NCBI RefSeq assembly: GCF_000716605.1
Contig: NZ_JNXE01000021.1
Span: 1-64,000 of the forward strand
DNA: 64,000 bases
Direction of reading: 5' to 3'
From: Streptomyces sp. NRRL F-525
GTDB taxonomy: Bacteria > Actinomycetota > Actinomycetes > Streptomycetales > Streptomycetaceae
Positions within the stretch are counted from its first letter, which is position 1; each line of letters opens with the position of its first letter. A program made the translations under genes and the position numbers. The notes under the pieces are model-generated. The model had not been told where the DNA came from. It did not search any database and saw only the letters and a program-made list of their open reading frames with translations. This document shows, piece after piece, positions 8,870 through 17,264 of this stretch.

Positions 8870-9418
8870 GCGTTCCCCCGTAAAGCTGTCGAATGTGCGT
8901 CACACCGTAGGTGTCGCCCGTGGACGCCATCCACCCTTTCGAACACCATCGAAACGTCCTCAACAGCCCCCGCTCACACACGGCTGTCGCTTCCAGCAGC
9001 GGACCACGTGATCAGCGGGACCTGCGGGGTGGCGGAAGTCCGCAGGGGAACGGGCATCAGATGCGCGCCCCGCACAACGACTTGCAAGCCCCGCGAGGCC
9101 GCGCTCAGCAGCGCATGCCCAACTCGTCCCACGCGGCGCGGCGTTCAGCGCTCCGCCTGGCCGCAGCGGCGGGTGTTGTCGATCCAGGCGCCGGGTCTGA
9201 CGACCGTCTCCTGGCCGCTGTCGCCGGCTCCGCCCAGCTTGATCGTTTCGGTGTGTGTGCGGGGGACATGGAGGTGGCCTTCGCGGGCGTGGTAGGGGCG
9301 GGCGGCGGACTCTGCGGATAATTCGGAAGCCGCGACTCATAGCACTGTCGGCGCGGGGTCCGGAAACGCCCCTCATCGGTTTGGGGGACGCCGAGGATGT
9401 CTTCACTGGTCAGCCGGG
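8870..9418. other. Intergenic stretch, no gene recognised
   Basis: The left end carries the cutinase promoter region. The remainder has no frame with family-like sequence or credible codon pattern. It probably includes debris of the IS110-type element to the right, but nothing specific can be aligned. Confidence 0.4.
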
Positions 9419-9760
9419 CTACGCAGAGCCACAAGCCGTACGAGCGGTAGGAGGTGGTGGCTCGTAGTGCCGCCCGTACCTGGGGAATGCCCACAGGACG
9501 TTCACGCAGCGGCGGGCGAAGGTGAGGGCGGCCCGGGTGTGACGCTTGCCCTCGGCCCGTTTGCATTCATAGGACTGGCGTGGCTCCTCGCAGTGCCCGA
9601 TGCCGAGCAACTCCGAAACGTAGTAGCCGTGTTGGAGACGGTGGTTGCAGCGTGGTGGGCGCCGCGGGTTCCCACTGATCTTCCCGGATTCCCGGGGCTC
9701 GGGGGCTACGCGGACGAAGGCGGTCAGGCGGTCGGTGGTTTGGAGATCACCCGCTCGCAC
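9419..9760 (-). pseudogene. IS110-family transposase C-terminal fragment
   Basis: The translation contains the conserved C-terminal block of IS110/IS1111 (Transposase_20) enzymes: DRLTAFVRVAPEPRESGK, a short RRPPRCN stretch, then SYECKRAEGKRHTRAAL and RRCVNVLWAF. In the active family this corresponds to the helix-hairpin-helix region and the final catalytic-domain Ser. The N-terminal DEDD RuvC-like domain is absent. It is a truncated relic, and its upstream neighbour is an unrelated oxygenase gene. Confidence 0.8.
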
Positions 9761-9843
9761 TGGCGGCCGCGGAGTCTTGTCCGCCGCGACCGCCGACCCG
9801 GCGACCAGGCATACCTGTCAGCTGGGCTCGGCGACGATGCGTC

Positions 9844-10572
9844 TCACGGGCTCGTGTCAGTCTCGCGGTTGGCGGGGTCGGGGCTGCACAGCCAGCCGTT
9901 GATGGCGAAACGGCTGTCCGCGTGCTGCTTGCTGGGGCAGCTGACCGGCCGTACCTCGTGCCAGGCGGTGGGGAGGAAGAACACGATGCTGTCGTGTTCG
10001 GGCTCCCAGTCCCGCCAGGTGCGTTCCTGCCATCTCCCGGCTGTCTCGGTGTGCAGCGGCAGAGCCGCGTCGAACACGCGCAACTCGCCCCCGTCGAAGG
10101 GCCGGGGGGTGCGATGCAGGTAGTACACGAAGGTGAGCAGACGCCGGGGGGTGAACTCGACGCTGGTGTCCTGGTGCGGCCGGTAGAAGTCGCCGTCGTT
10201 GTGCGCGTTGAGGCTGTAGCTGGGTTCGGTGTGCCGGCAGGAGACTCCGAGCGTGTGCTCGACCGCCTCCAGCACCTCGTCGATGGCCGCCAGCAGCTCA
10301 GGCGCGCCGAAGTCGTGGCGCGAGCGGGACCGGCGGAAGTCGGGGACCACCTCGTGGTCGCGGATCATGGAGGGCTTCAATGTGTCGTCGGCGGAGGCGA
10401 TCGCGCGCTCCAGCAAGGCGCCGGCTGCCTGTTCGCCCAGGAACTGGGTGATGCGGCAGACCGTCACCGGAAGCCGCCAGACCGCGTCCGTGCACACCGG
10501 TGACGGGGGATCCGTTGCCTGGGAAGGTGCCGTCACAGTGTCGTGTCGTGCCACGGTGTCCTGCCTTGTCAT
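9844..10572 (-). CDS. 2-oxoglutarate/Fe(II)-dependent oxygenase (prolyl-4-hydroxylase type)
   Basis: The 242-residue start was chosen at the ATG preceded by AGAAGG with 9-nt spacing; a longer frame exists upstream but has no ribosome site. The iron triad is visible: H133 and D135 in YRPHQDTS and H205 in AWHEVRPV. R221 in RFAINGWL would bind the 2-oxoglutarate carboxylate. The layout resembles the 2OG-Fe(II) oxygenases (Pfam 2OG-FeII_Oxy_3) that hydroxylate proteins or small molecules. It lies just downstream of the split S74-domain gene and in the same direction, so the two could be co-transcribed. The substrate is unknown. Confidence 0.8.
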   Translation of the reverse strand: MTRQDTVARHDTVTAPSQATDPPSPVCTDAVWRLPVTVCRITQFLGEQAAGALLERAIASADDTLKPSMIRDHEVVPDFRRSRSRHDFGAPELLAAIDEVLEAVEHTLGVSCRHTEPSYSLNAHNDGDFYRPHQDTSVEFTPRRLLTFVYYLHRTPRPFDGGELRVFDAALPLHTETAGRWQERTWRDWEPEHDSIVFFLPTAWHEVRPVSCPSKQHADSRFAINGWLCSPDPANRETDTSP

Positions 10573-10664
10573 GGGGTTGTGCCTTCTGGATCGCGACGAG
10601 GGGGCGGCGGGGACCGCCTTCCCCGGCCGCGTGCTGGAGTGGCAGAGCAGACCGTCCGGCGTCG

Positions 10665-11045
10665 TCACGCAGTCCCAGACGTGAACACGCTCGCCGCTTC
10701 TCGCAGACGATCCACTTCATCCGTGAGCTCTTCCACCCGGCGGTGCAGTGCCTGGATGCACACCAGGGCGACACCGAGGCTGTCGACGACCGGGATGGTG
10801 GTGTCGTCCTGGTTGAAGCCGAAAGCGGCCTGCCAGTCCTGGGCCATCGGCCCCAGATGACGCACGTCTTCGGGTTCCCACAGGTAGCGCCAGGTACTGA
10901 TGGGCAGCGCGGCCACCGTCTCCAGGACCGCGTAGCCGTTGACCGGGCCGACCGGCGCCACACCGCTGCGCTCTCCCGTCCCGGCCCGAACCCGTGCCGG
11001 GACGGCGGGGTCGGCCGCCCGGGACCGCCGGCGGAAGATACGCAC
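10665..11045 (-). CDS. S74/tail-fibre chaperone-like domain, C-terminal part in a separate frame
   Basis: This 126-residue frame begins at a GTG 3 bp past the stop of the preceding frame, with GGAG 9 nt upstream, so translational coupling is possible. The sequence from VLETVAALPISTWRYLWE through RHLGPMAQDWQAAFGF, then DSLGVALVCIQALHRRVEEL and a terminal coiled coil, matches the intramolecular-chaperone (peptidase S74) domain of tail-fibre-type proteins. The opening strand of that domain (CSDRALKQDVVPV) lies in the preceding frame. The two frames therefore look like one gene split by a frameshift, with an extra Arg/Ala-rich stretch of about 40 residues at the join. Confidence 0.6.
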   Translation of the reverse strand: MRIFRRRSRAADPAVPARVRAGTGERSGVAPVGPVNGYAVLETVAALPISTWRYLWEPEDVRHLGPMAQDWQAAFGFNQDDTTIPVVDSLGVALVCIQALHRRVEELTDEVDRLREAASVFTSGTA

Positions 11046-11047
11046 CG

Positions 11048-11599
11048 CTACCGGCTCCAGTCGACCGGGACCACGTCCTGCTTGAGCGCGCGGTCGCTGC
11101 AGACGGCGCATGGGTTGCCCGGCAGACCGGGGCCCTGGTCGGTGCCGATCGTGATCGCTCCGTGGGCTCCGGCCGGGGCGTGAACGCCGTCGCCGATCAT
11201 GGCGGCTTCGTAGCCGCCCAGCAGTTCCTGGAGGGTTCCGGGGCCCAGGTTCTCCGGAGCGGCGATCGCGGCGATGCCGTCGTAGTCGGTGTAGGCCGTC
11301 CCCAGGGTTCTGCCGCCCATGGTGGCGAACACGATCTTCGCGCCGCGAAGGGGCTCCCCGGTCACCGCGTCGGACGCCATCGCGTTGATGTTCTCCAACT
11401 GCATCTGGGTCACGTTCAGACTGGCCTGGCTGGCCGTGAGCCTGGTCGGCTTCAGGCTGCCGCACTCCGCCCCGCTGCACGACGGCGTCGCCGCGGGGGC
11501 GGCGGATGCGGGGGCACCACTTCCCACTCCCACAGCCGCCATGGCCACGGCCATTGCCGAGACAGCCATACGCCCTGAAGACCTCACGTCCCACTCCAT
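11048..11599 (-). CDS. Exported protein ending in the start of an S74 domain (frameshifted N-terminal part)
   Basis: The 183-residue frame opens with a signal peptide: MEWDVRSSGR, a hydrophobic stretch and an ASA-AP cleavage site near residue 33. The mature part includes a helical motif (LTASQASLNVTQMQLENINA), a GKxG-poor beta region (GAKIVFATMGGRTLGTAYTD) and the tail ...CSDRALKQDVVPVDWSR. The CSDRALKQ motif is the classic start of the S74 autoprocessing/chaperone domain, whose remainder lies immediately downstream in another frame. Either the gene is broken, or a frameshift or re-initiation event joins the two parts. Such proteins in actinomycetes are secreted and of unknown function, not necessarily phage-derived. 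Confidence 0.6.
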   Translation of the reverse strand: MEWDVRSSGRMAVSAMAVAMAAVGVGSGAPASAAPAATPSCSGAECGSLKPTRLTASQASLNVTQMQLENINAMASDAVTGEPLRGAKIVFATMGGRTLGTAYTDYDGIAAIAAPENLGPGTLQELLGGYEAAMIGDGVHAPAGAHGAITIGTDQGPGLPGNPCAVCSDRALKQDVVPVDWSR

Positions 11600-12161
11600 G
11601 TGTCAGCGACAGACGCCGCCCCATCCGGACAGCACGCAGACTGTATGGGCGCCCACCCGGCGATGCCGAGTGAAGGCCGGAGATGCCTTCCATCGGGTGA
11701 ACTGTCGGACAGAGGCGCTGACTTGGTGAGTCAGGGTTCGATGGCACGAACTGGACAGCGGCCGCTTCTCACTGACAGTTGGTCGTCATCCACCGGCGGC
11801 GGGGGCAACCGGCCCCGGCGTGTCGTCTCGGACCAGACTTGTGTCCCACGCTCGGGGGTGTGCGTCATCGAGCACGCCGCCGATCGCCCACGGCAGCCCT
11901 CACACTGGCCACACCTAGCGCCCCTGCCCGGTCGGATACGGCAGGGCGGCTGCGCCCCGCGGACCGGGCCAGAGCCCGGAGAGGTGGGGACCCGATGCGC
12001 CGACCGGCGACGGGCGGCGACACAGACCCGGCGCGGTGACCGTCCCCGGGCCCTCTCGGTCTGTCTGCCTGATCGGGCACTCAGCTGCGCGCCCGGGGCC
12101 ATCCGGCCGGGCGCGTAGGCGGGGGTACTTGCCGCGGCCCCGGACGTCGGCCGGACGGCAA
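11600..12161. other. Intergenic stretch between convergent-facing debris and csp terminator
   Basis: No frame shows credible coding sequence. The left end should hold the promoter of the split S74 gene. The rest is GC-rich with no repeats, tRNA-like fold or transposase motif that I could recognise. Confidence 0.4.
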
Positions 12162-12192
12162 GGCGCTCCGTACCGGTGCGGTACGGAGCGCC
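12162..12192 (-). terminator. Hairpin terminator of the cold-shock gene
   Basis: A perfect 13-bp inverted repeat (GGCGCTCCGTACC with its complement, loop GGTGC) lies 15 bp past the cold-shock stop codon. It is G/C-rich and has no T-run, which is normal in Streptomyces. Confidence 0.8.
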
Positions 12193-12207
12193 CTGTGGTG
12201 CGCTGGG

Positions 12208-12411
12208 TCAGATGGTCCTGATGTTCTCGGCCTGCGGGCCCTTCTGGCCCTGGGTGACGTCGAACTCGACCTTCTGGCCCTCGGTGAGCTCACGGAATCC
12301 CGAGGACGCGATGTTCGAGTAGTGGGCGAAGACGTCGGCGCCGCCGCCGTCCTGCTCGATGAAGCCGAAGCCCTTTTCCGAGTTGAACCACTTCACGGTT
12401 CCGGTAGCCAT
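12208..12411 (-). CDS. CspA-family cold-shock protein
   Basis: The 67-residue, single-domain protein begins [23 protein letters not shown]1 is KGFGFIEQ and RNP2 is VFAHYSNI, both nucleic-acid-binding strands of the OB fold. The ATG has GGGAG 6-7 nt upstream. Cold-shock proteins of this length act as RNA chaperones and are often abundant at all temperatures in Streptomyces. The gene is monocistronic with its own terminator. RNP2 has Tyr where Phe is common (HYS for HFS), a mild change. Confidence 0.95.
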   Translation of the reverse strand: MATGTVKWFNSEKGFGFIEQDGGGADVFAHYSNIASSGFRELTEGQKVEFDVTQGQKGPQAENIRTI

Positions 12412-12927
12412 GCTGCTCCCTGGTCGAGGACGGGATGCGCATCGGTCGCGCACCCCTGGGGGTGGAGGTGATCGCCCTGGTCCTGCGACTGCTGGTCGAG
12501 CGGTGCATCGGAACCATGACTGCTGATCAAAAGCTAGCCGATCCGAGTACGTCGCCCAACTGCGGGGCCCGGGTGGTCGGTTCCGGTCGGCGTATCTGGA
12601 GCCGCACGTCGGCGGCAGGGTGCTCCCGGCGCAGGACTCCGGCCGGGCCGCCGTCCGTCCCCCGTACGGAGCACGGGCAACCGACCGCTGCTTGCGGTCT
12701 CCCTGGCTGTGGGTTCTGGTCCACTTCTTGTGGTCGCGTACGCAACGTCACTGTCGATCTTCATGCTGCTTCGTCCGGTTCAGGGTGGGGTAGCCGTGAA
12801 CGTCCAGGGGAGCGACTACTCCGGCGATGCAGTCGCACACCCCTGCCATGACCCGGAGGACGGTGCGAACGAAGCGGTGACTGACTGACCCGGATCGCTG
12901 CGCAGTCGCCAAACACGGGGCAGCCGC
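12412..12927. other. Upstream region of the cold-shock gene, no gene recognised
   Basis: The first 100-150 bases left of centre probably form the long 5' leader and promoter of the leftward cold-shock gene, since csp leaders are typically long. The remaining bases show no convincing coding pattern or structured element. Confidence 0.4.
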
Positions 12928-13491
12928 TCACGCACCGCCTCTCGGCGCTTTCCGGGGGCACCGATTGTGCGAATGCGGAAAGTGCGATGGGCTCAGCGTA
13001 AGACGTCCCGGAACAGGCCAGACGCGCGGTCGAGCAGGGGATTCATGCAGGTCGGCACCTACCCTTCCCCTTTGTATGTCCTTTAGGCGAATGAATATCG
13101 TTGATTGTTTGAGTAAGTGATCCTTGCGATCCTCCGACTCGGACATGATTCCCATCAGGGGTGAAGTCCCAAAATCCTTGCGGGACGCGCTGATGTGGAG
13201 CGCTCCGTCGATCTCCCGGACACCCGGCGCGTAGTCGAGGGCCGGCAGCTTGGATGTCGCGAGGTTCTCCCACCGCACGAGTTCCGCCGAGTGCCAAAAC
13301 CCTGCGGACATCGAGACGAACATGTAGTAGCGGTTGCGGTATCGCACGACCGACGGATCCGCGGCCTCGCGGTGCACGCTGCGTCGCGGTTCGCTTATCT
13401 TGATGCCCCTGACCATGCTGGAGAAGCGAATGTCCTGGTAACGGTAGGGAATGTAGGGCGGGTTGCGTATCGTGCGGTCGGGAGTGGTCAC
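12928..13491 (-). pseudogene. Truncated glycoside hydrolase family 43-type protein
   Basis: A GTG-started frame opens with sequence typical of a GH43-like five-bladed propeller: NPPYIPYRYQDIRF, then HREAADPSVVRYRNRYYMFV (the ADPSVV motif carries the family's catalytic-base Asp) and ALDYAPGVREIDGALHISAS. After about residue 108 the similarity stops and the frame continues into Arg/Pro/His-rich noise. The remaining blades and catalytic Glu are absent. An intact homologue would be about 300-500 residues. It lies beside the glycoside island, so it may once have contributed an arabinosidase or xylosidase. The base composition of the coding part is slightly lower in GC than its neighbours. Confidence 0.65.
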
Positions 13492-13740
13492 GGGGGGCGC
13501 GATTCTTTCGAGGGTGGTTTTCCGGGAATCAGGGATGGTCCCCCTCGGCCCTCGTTGCCGTCGGCCCGGATGATCGAGGGCCGGGTGGCCAACGCTGCGA
13601 AGTTCCAGATGCGCTCGCCGACCACGGCGCCCACCCGGTGATGCATGGCGAGCGATGTGGAGCGAGGCTTCGGCGTGCGGGCCCGTTTCTCATTTCATCT
13701 CAGGTCTTCCGGAACTCGGCGATGCGGTGCGGCGAGATGG

Positions 13741-14556
13741 TCACAGGCGTTGCCGCGCCTCGCGCCGTCGGCGTTGTTCTGCCGGGTCTGCGACTGGCGC
13801 TGCGAGCAACAGCCTTTGCGTGTAGGGGTGTTCGGGGGCCGTGGTGACAGCGCCCGCCGGTCCGGTCTCGACGATGTCGCCGCGGTGGATCACACTCACG
13901 CGGTGGCTGACGTGCCGGATGACCGCGAGGTCGTGGGAGATGAACAGGTAGGCGACGCCGGTGCGCCGCTGGATGTCGACGAGGAGGTCGAGGACGCGGG
14001 CCTGGGTGGTGAGATCGAGTGCGGAGACGGGTTCGTCGCAGACGATGAGCCGTGGGGCCGGCGCGAGGGCGCGGGCGATGGCGACGCGTTGCCGCTGGCC
14101 GCCGCTGAATTCCCGCGGCAGCCGCTGCGACGCGTCCTTGGGCAGTCCCACCTGGTCGAGCAGTTCCGCGACCCGGTGGCGGGCCTCACCGGGCGCGGTG
14201 CCCTGCACGACCAGTGGTTCGCTGAGGGTGTCGCCGATGGTGAGGGCCGGGTTGAGGGAGGAGTAGGGGTCCTGGAAGACGACCTGGATGTCCCGGGCCA
14301 GGGCGCGGCGCTGTTTGCGACCGGCGTGGGTGATGTCGTTGCCCTGGAAGCGGACCGCGCCGGCGCTGGGTGGGACGAGGCCGAGTACGGACCGGCCGAT
14401 GGTGGTCTTGCCGGAACCCGATTCGCCGACGACGCCCAGGGTCTCGCCTTCTCCCACGGTGAGGGACACGCCGTGGAGCACTTCGTGGGGGCGGGCGCGG
14501 AAGCCCCGCCCGGGGTAGGTGATGCGCAGGTCGCTCACCTCCAGCAGTGTCGTCAT
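13741..14556 (-). CDS. Oligopeptide/dipeptide-type ABC transporter ATP-binding protein (DppF-like)
   Basis: The 271-residue ATPase starts at the ATG that overlaps the stop of the upstream fusion gene (ATGA). Motifs are Walker [11 protein letters not shown]-loop [12 protein letters not shown], signature FSGGQRQR, Walker [13 protein letters not shown] and H-loop FISHDLAV. The C-terminal [12 protein letters not shown] tail is typical of the oligopeptide transporter (OppF/DppF) group. It would pair with the ATPase half of the fusion protein to power import. The membership of this importer in a glycoside island suggests oligosaccharide or glycoside uptake, as some Opp-type systems carry sugars. 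Confidence 0.92.
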   Translation of the reverse strand: MTTLLEVSDLRITYPGRGFRARPHEVLHGVSLTVGEGETLGVVGESGSGKTTIGRSVLGLVPPSAGAVRFQGNDITHAGRKQRRALARDIQVVFQDPYSSLNPALTIGDTLSEPLVVQGTAPGEARHRVAELLDQVGLPKDASQRLPREFSGGQRQRVAIARALAPAPRLIVCDEPVSALDLTTQARVLDLLVDIQRRTGVAYLFISHDLAVIRHVSHRVSVIHRGDIVETGPAGAVTTAPEHPYTQRLLLAAPVADPAEQRRRREARQRL

Positions 14557-16313
14557 CGGATCTCCGTTTCGAGCGCGCCCGCGGGGATGCCCGGCGGGTC
14601 GGTGCGCAGCGTGGTGTCGTCGAGGATCGAGTCCAGGAGCTTGCGTGTGTACGGGTGCTGGGGCGCGGCGAACAACTCGTCCGTCGGGCCGGTCTCGACC
14701 ACGGTTCCGTCCCGCATGACGGACACACGGCCGCAGATGTCCGCGACCACGCCGAAGTTGTGGGTCACGAGCAGGACCGCCATGTTCAGGTCCTTCTGGA
14801 GGTCGCGCAACAGGTCGAGGATCTCCGCCTGGACGGTGACGTCGAGGGCGGTGGTCGGTTCGTCGGCGATCAGCAGCAGGGGTTTGCCGGCGACGGCGCC
14901 CGCGATGAGGACACGTTGTGCCATGCCGCCGGAGATCTGGTGCGGGTAGGAGCGGAAGGTGCGCTCGGGGTCGGGGATGCCGACCCTGCCCAGGAGTGCG
15001 AGGACCTGCTCGCGGGCTTCGCCGCGTGGCATGGGTGTTGCCGCGCGTATGCCTTCGAGGAGCTGGGCGCCCACTGTGGAGGACGGGTCCAGGTTGGACA
15101 TCGGCTCCTGGGGGACGTAGGCGATGGACGTTCCCCGCACCGCCCGCAGTTCGCGCTCGCTGAGGCCGAGCAACTCGCGGCCGTCGAGCCGGATCGAACC
15201 GCGTGTGACGACGGCCTCCGAGGGCAGTACTCCGAGCGCGGCGAACGCGGTCTGTGTCTTGCCGGAGCCGGACTCGCCGACCAGGCCCAGGGTCTCCCCG
15301 GCGGCGACGCTCAGGGTGACGCCGCTGACGACCTCCTTCAGTTCGCCGGTCGGTGTCGGGTAGGCGATCGCCAGGTCCTCGACGGTGAGAAGCGCGGACG
15401 CGGCCTGCTCGGCGGCGGGCGGCGGCCGGTACGAGGTGGCTGTGACGATCCGGGACGGCTTCGGACGCCCGCCTTCCAGGGCGTCCCGCAGCGCGTTGCC
15501 GAGGAGCACGAGTGAGGCGGTGATGATTCCGAGTGCGAGGCTGGGCCAGAGGAACTGCAGCGGCTCCTCGTACAGGTTGGTGAAGCCGTCGGAGATCATC
15601 GCGCCGAAGCTGGGCACCGTGCTGGAGCCCACGCCGAGGAAGGCGAGGCCGGACTGGACGGCGATGGACGACCCGGCGAGGAACGCGGTGGCGATGATCA
15701 CCGGTCCGCGCACCACGGTGAACACGTGCCGGCGCATGATGCGACGGTCGGGGAGGCCCGAGACCCGGGCGGCATCCACGAACAGTTCGTTCTTCACGCC
15801 GAGGACGAGGTTGCGTACGAGGCGGTAGATGCCGGGGGAGAGCAGTACCCCGAAGATCAGCATGGTGGCCTTGTAGTCGCCCTTGGTCACCGGCATCAGG
15901 ACGATGAGCAGCAGCAGCCCGGGGAACGTCATGATCAGGCTGAACAGCCACTCGGTGACTCCGCGTACGCGGCGCCCGAAGTACCCGCCGATCAGCCCGG
16001 ACGTGATCCCGATCGCCAGGGCGATGCTCGCGCCGATGAGCGCCGACACCGTGCTCGTGTTGATGGAGAAGAGGAGCCTGGCGTAGATGTCGCGACCGTT
16101 CTTGTCCCCGCCGAGCAGGTAACCGTGGTCGCCCGGGGCGGCGTTGACCGCGTCGAGGTTCGTCTGGTTGGCGCCGTGGTCGGTGAGGACGGGGGCGAGC
16201 AGGCCGAGCAGGACGATGACGATGAGCAGGCTCGCGCTGACGACGGCCTGAGGGTCGGCGAGCAGGCGACGCAGGGTCGACCTGCGGCGCATCTCCGCAC
16301 CTGTTGTGGTCAA
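14553..16313 (-). CDS. Fused ABC permease-ATPase (DppC-DppD type)
   Basis: The 586-residue chain fuses two components. Residues about 1-285 form the inner-membrane permease: an N-terminal helix, GRDIYARLLFSI, several helices and the coupling loop VDAARVSGLPDRRIMRRH. After a linker (about 285-310), residues about 311-586 form the ATPase: Walker [10 protein letters not shown]-loop YVPQEPMSNLDPSS, signature ISGGMAQR, Walker B LLIADEPTTALD, H-loop VTHNFGV, and the HPYTRKLLDSI tail. Fusions of these two subunits are known in Actinobacteria. Its ends overlap the neighbours on both sides, so the importer is translated as a tightly coupled operon. Confidence 0.92.
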   Translation of the reverse strand: MTTTGAEMRRRSTLRRLLADPQAVVSASLLIVIVLLGLLAPVLTDHGANQTNLDAVNAAPGDHGYLLGGDKNGRDIYARLLFSINTSTVSALIGASIALAIGITSGLIGGYFGRRVRGVTEWLFSLIMTFPGLLLLIVLMPVTKGDYKATMLIFGVLLSPGIYRLVRNLVLGVKNELFVDAARVSGLPDRRIMRRHVFTVVRGPVIIATAFLAGSSIAVQSGLAFLGVGSSTVPSFGAMISDGFTNLYEEPLQFLWPSLALGIITASLVLLGNALRDALEGGRPKPSRIVTATSYRPPPAAEQAASALLTVEDLAIAYPTPTGELKEVVSGVTLSVAAGETLGLVGESGSGKTQTAFAALGVLPSEAVVTRGSIRLDGRELLGLSERELRAVRGTSIAYVPQEPMSNLDPSSTVGAQLLEGIRAATPMPRGEAREQVLALLGRVGIPDPERTFRSYPHQISGGMAQRVLIAGAVAGKPLLLIADEPTTALDVTVQAEILDLLRDLQKDLNMAVLLVTHNFGVVADICGRVSVMRDGTVVETGPTDELFAAPQHPYTRKLLDSILDDTTLRTDPPGIPAGALETEIR

Positions 16314-17254
16314 CTGACCATCCTCGCCTTCGGGTTGAGCCAGCCGCCCAGGAGGTCGACGACGAGGTTGACGGCCACGACGAGCAGCACGCCGAACAGG
16401 CTGATGCCCATGATGATCGGCACGTCGCCCTGGAGGGAGGCGTTGAACGCGTACTGGCCGAAGCCGGGCAGGGCGAAGATCTGCTCGATGATCAGCGCAC
16501 CGCCGAGCATCTGGATGAACTCCAGGGAGAGCACCGTCAGGGCCGGTCCCGCGGCGTTGCGCAGGGCGTGCCGCAGCACGATGGAGCGGGTGGGGATGCC
16601 CCGGGTGCGCAGGGTGCGCACATAGTCCTTGCGCAGTTCGCCGATCATGGCGCCGCGGATCTGTGAGGTCAGGCTGGCGACGCCGCCCATCATCAGGGCG
16701 ATCACGGGGATGGCGATGGAACTGGCCCAGCGGGCCGGGCTCTCGCTGAAGTCCGTGTAGCCGGTGGCCGGGAACACGTGCAGCTTGATGGCGAGCACGT
16801 AGACCAGTGCGATGGCGACCAGCAGGCTCGGGACGAGGTAGCCGATCATCGCGGCGCCCTGCGCGAACCGGTCGACGGCGCCGCCGCGCGCGGCGGCGGC
16901 CACACCGAGGGCGACGCTGATGACCGAGGTGGCGAGCAGCGCGACGACGACGATCGACAGGGTGACGCCGAGCCGGGCGGTGATGGCGGAGCGGACCGGT
17001 TCGCTGGTGAAGTACGAGGCGCCGAGGTCACCGCGGACGGCGTGCGAGAGCCAGTCCGCGTACTGGACCGCGACGGGCCGGTCGAGGCCCATCTGGACCT
17101 TCTGGGCGGCGATCTGCTGAGGCGTGGCGCCGTTGCCGAGGACGCTGCTCGCCACGTCGTCGAAGGACGTGCTGAGCAACAGGTAGGTGATCAGGGTCAC
17201 CAGGACCGCGAGCACGAGGCCCGCGGTCAGGCGACGCAGCACGAAGACCGTCAT
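16310..17254 (-). CDS. Oligopeptide-type ABC transporter permease (DppB-like)
   Basis: The 314-residue permease has a first membrane helix at residues 5-27, an extracytoplasmic loop with GLDRPVAVQYADWLSHAVRGDLG (the typical DppB opening), about five further helices, and the EAA-like coupling loop RTLRTRGIPTRSIVLRHALRNA. Its stop overlaps the start of the fused permease-ATPase gene. The substrate-binding lipoprotein gene is 10 bp upstream. Together these four genes form a complete importer. Confidence 0.93.
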   Translation of the reverse strand: MTVFVLRRLTAGLVLAVLVTLITYLLLSTSFDDVASSVLGNGATPQQIAAQKVQMGLDRPVAVQYADWLSHAVRGDLGASYFTSEPVRSAITARLGVTLSIVVVALLATSVISVALGVAAAARGGAVDRFAQGAAMIGYLVPSLLVAIALVYVLAIKLHVFPATGYTDFSESPARWASSIAIPVIALMMGGVASLTSQIRGAMIGELRKDYVRTLRTRGIPTRSIVLRHALRNAAGPALTVLSLEFIQMLGGALIIEQIFALPGFGQYAFNASLQGDVPIIMGISLFGVLLVVAVNLVVDLLGGWLNPKARMVS

Positions 17255-17264
17255 GGGTGGCTGC

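Noticed and set aside
10665..11599. S74-domain gene as part of a prophage
   Set aside because: No capsid, tail, terminase or lysis gene lies nearby, and the protein has its own signal peptide.
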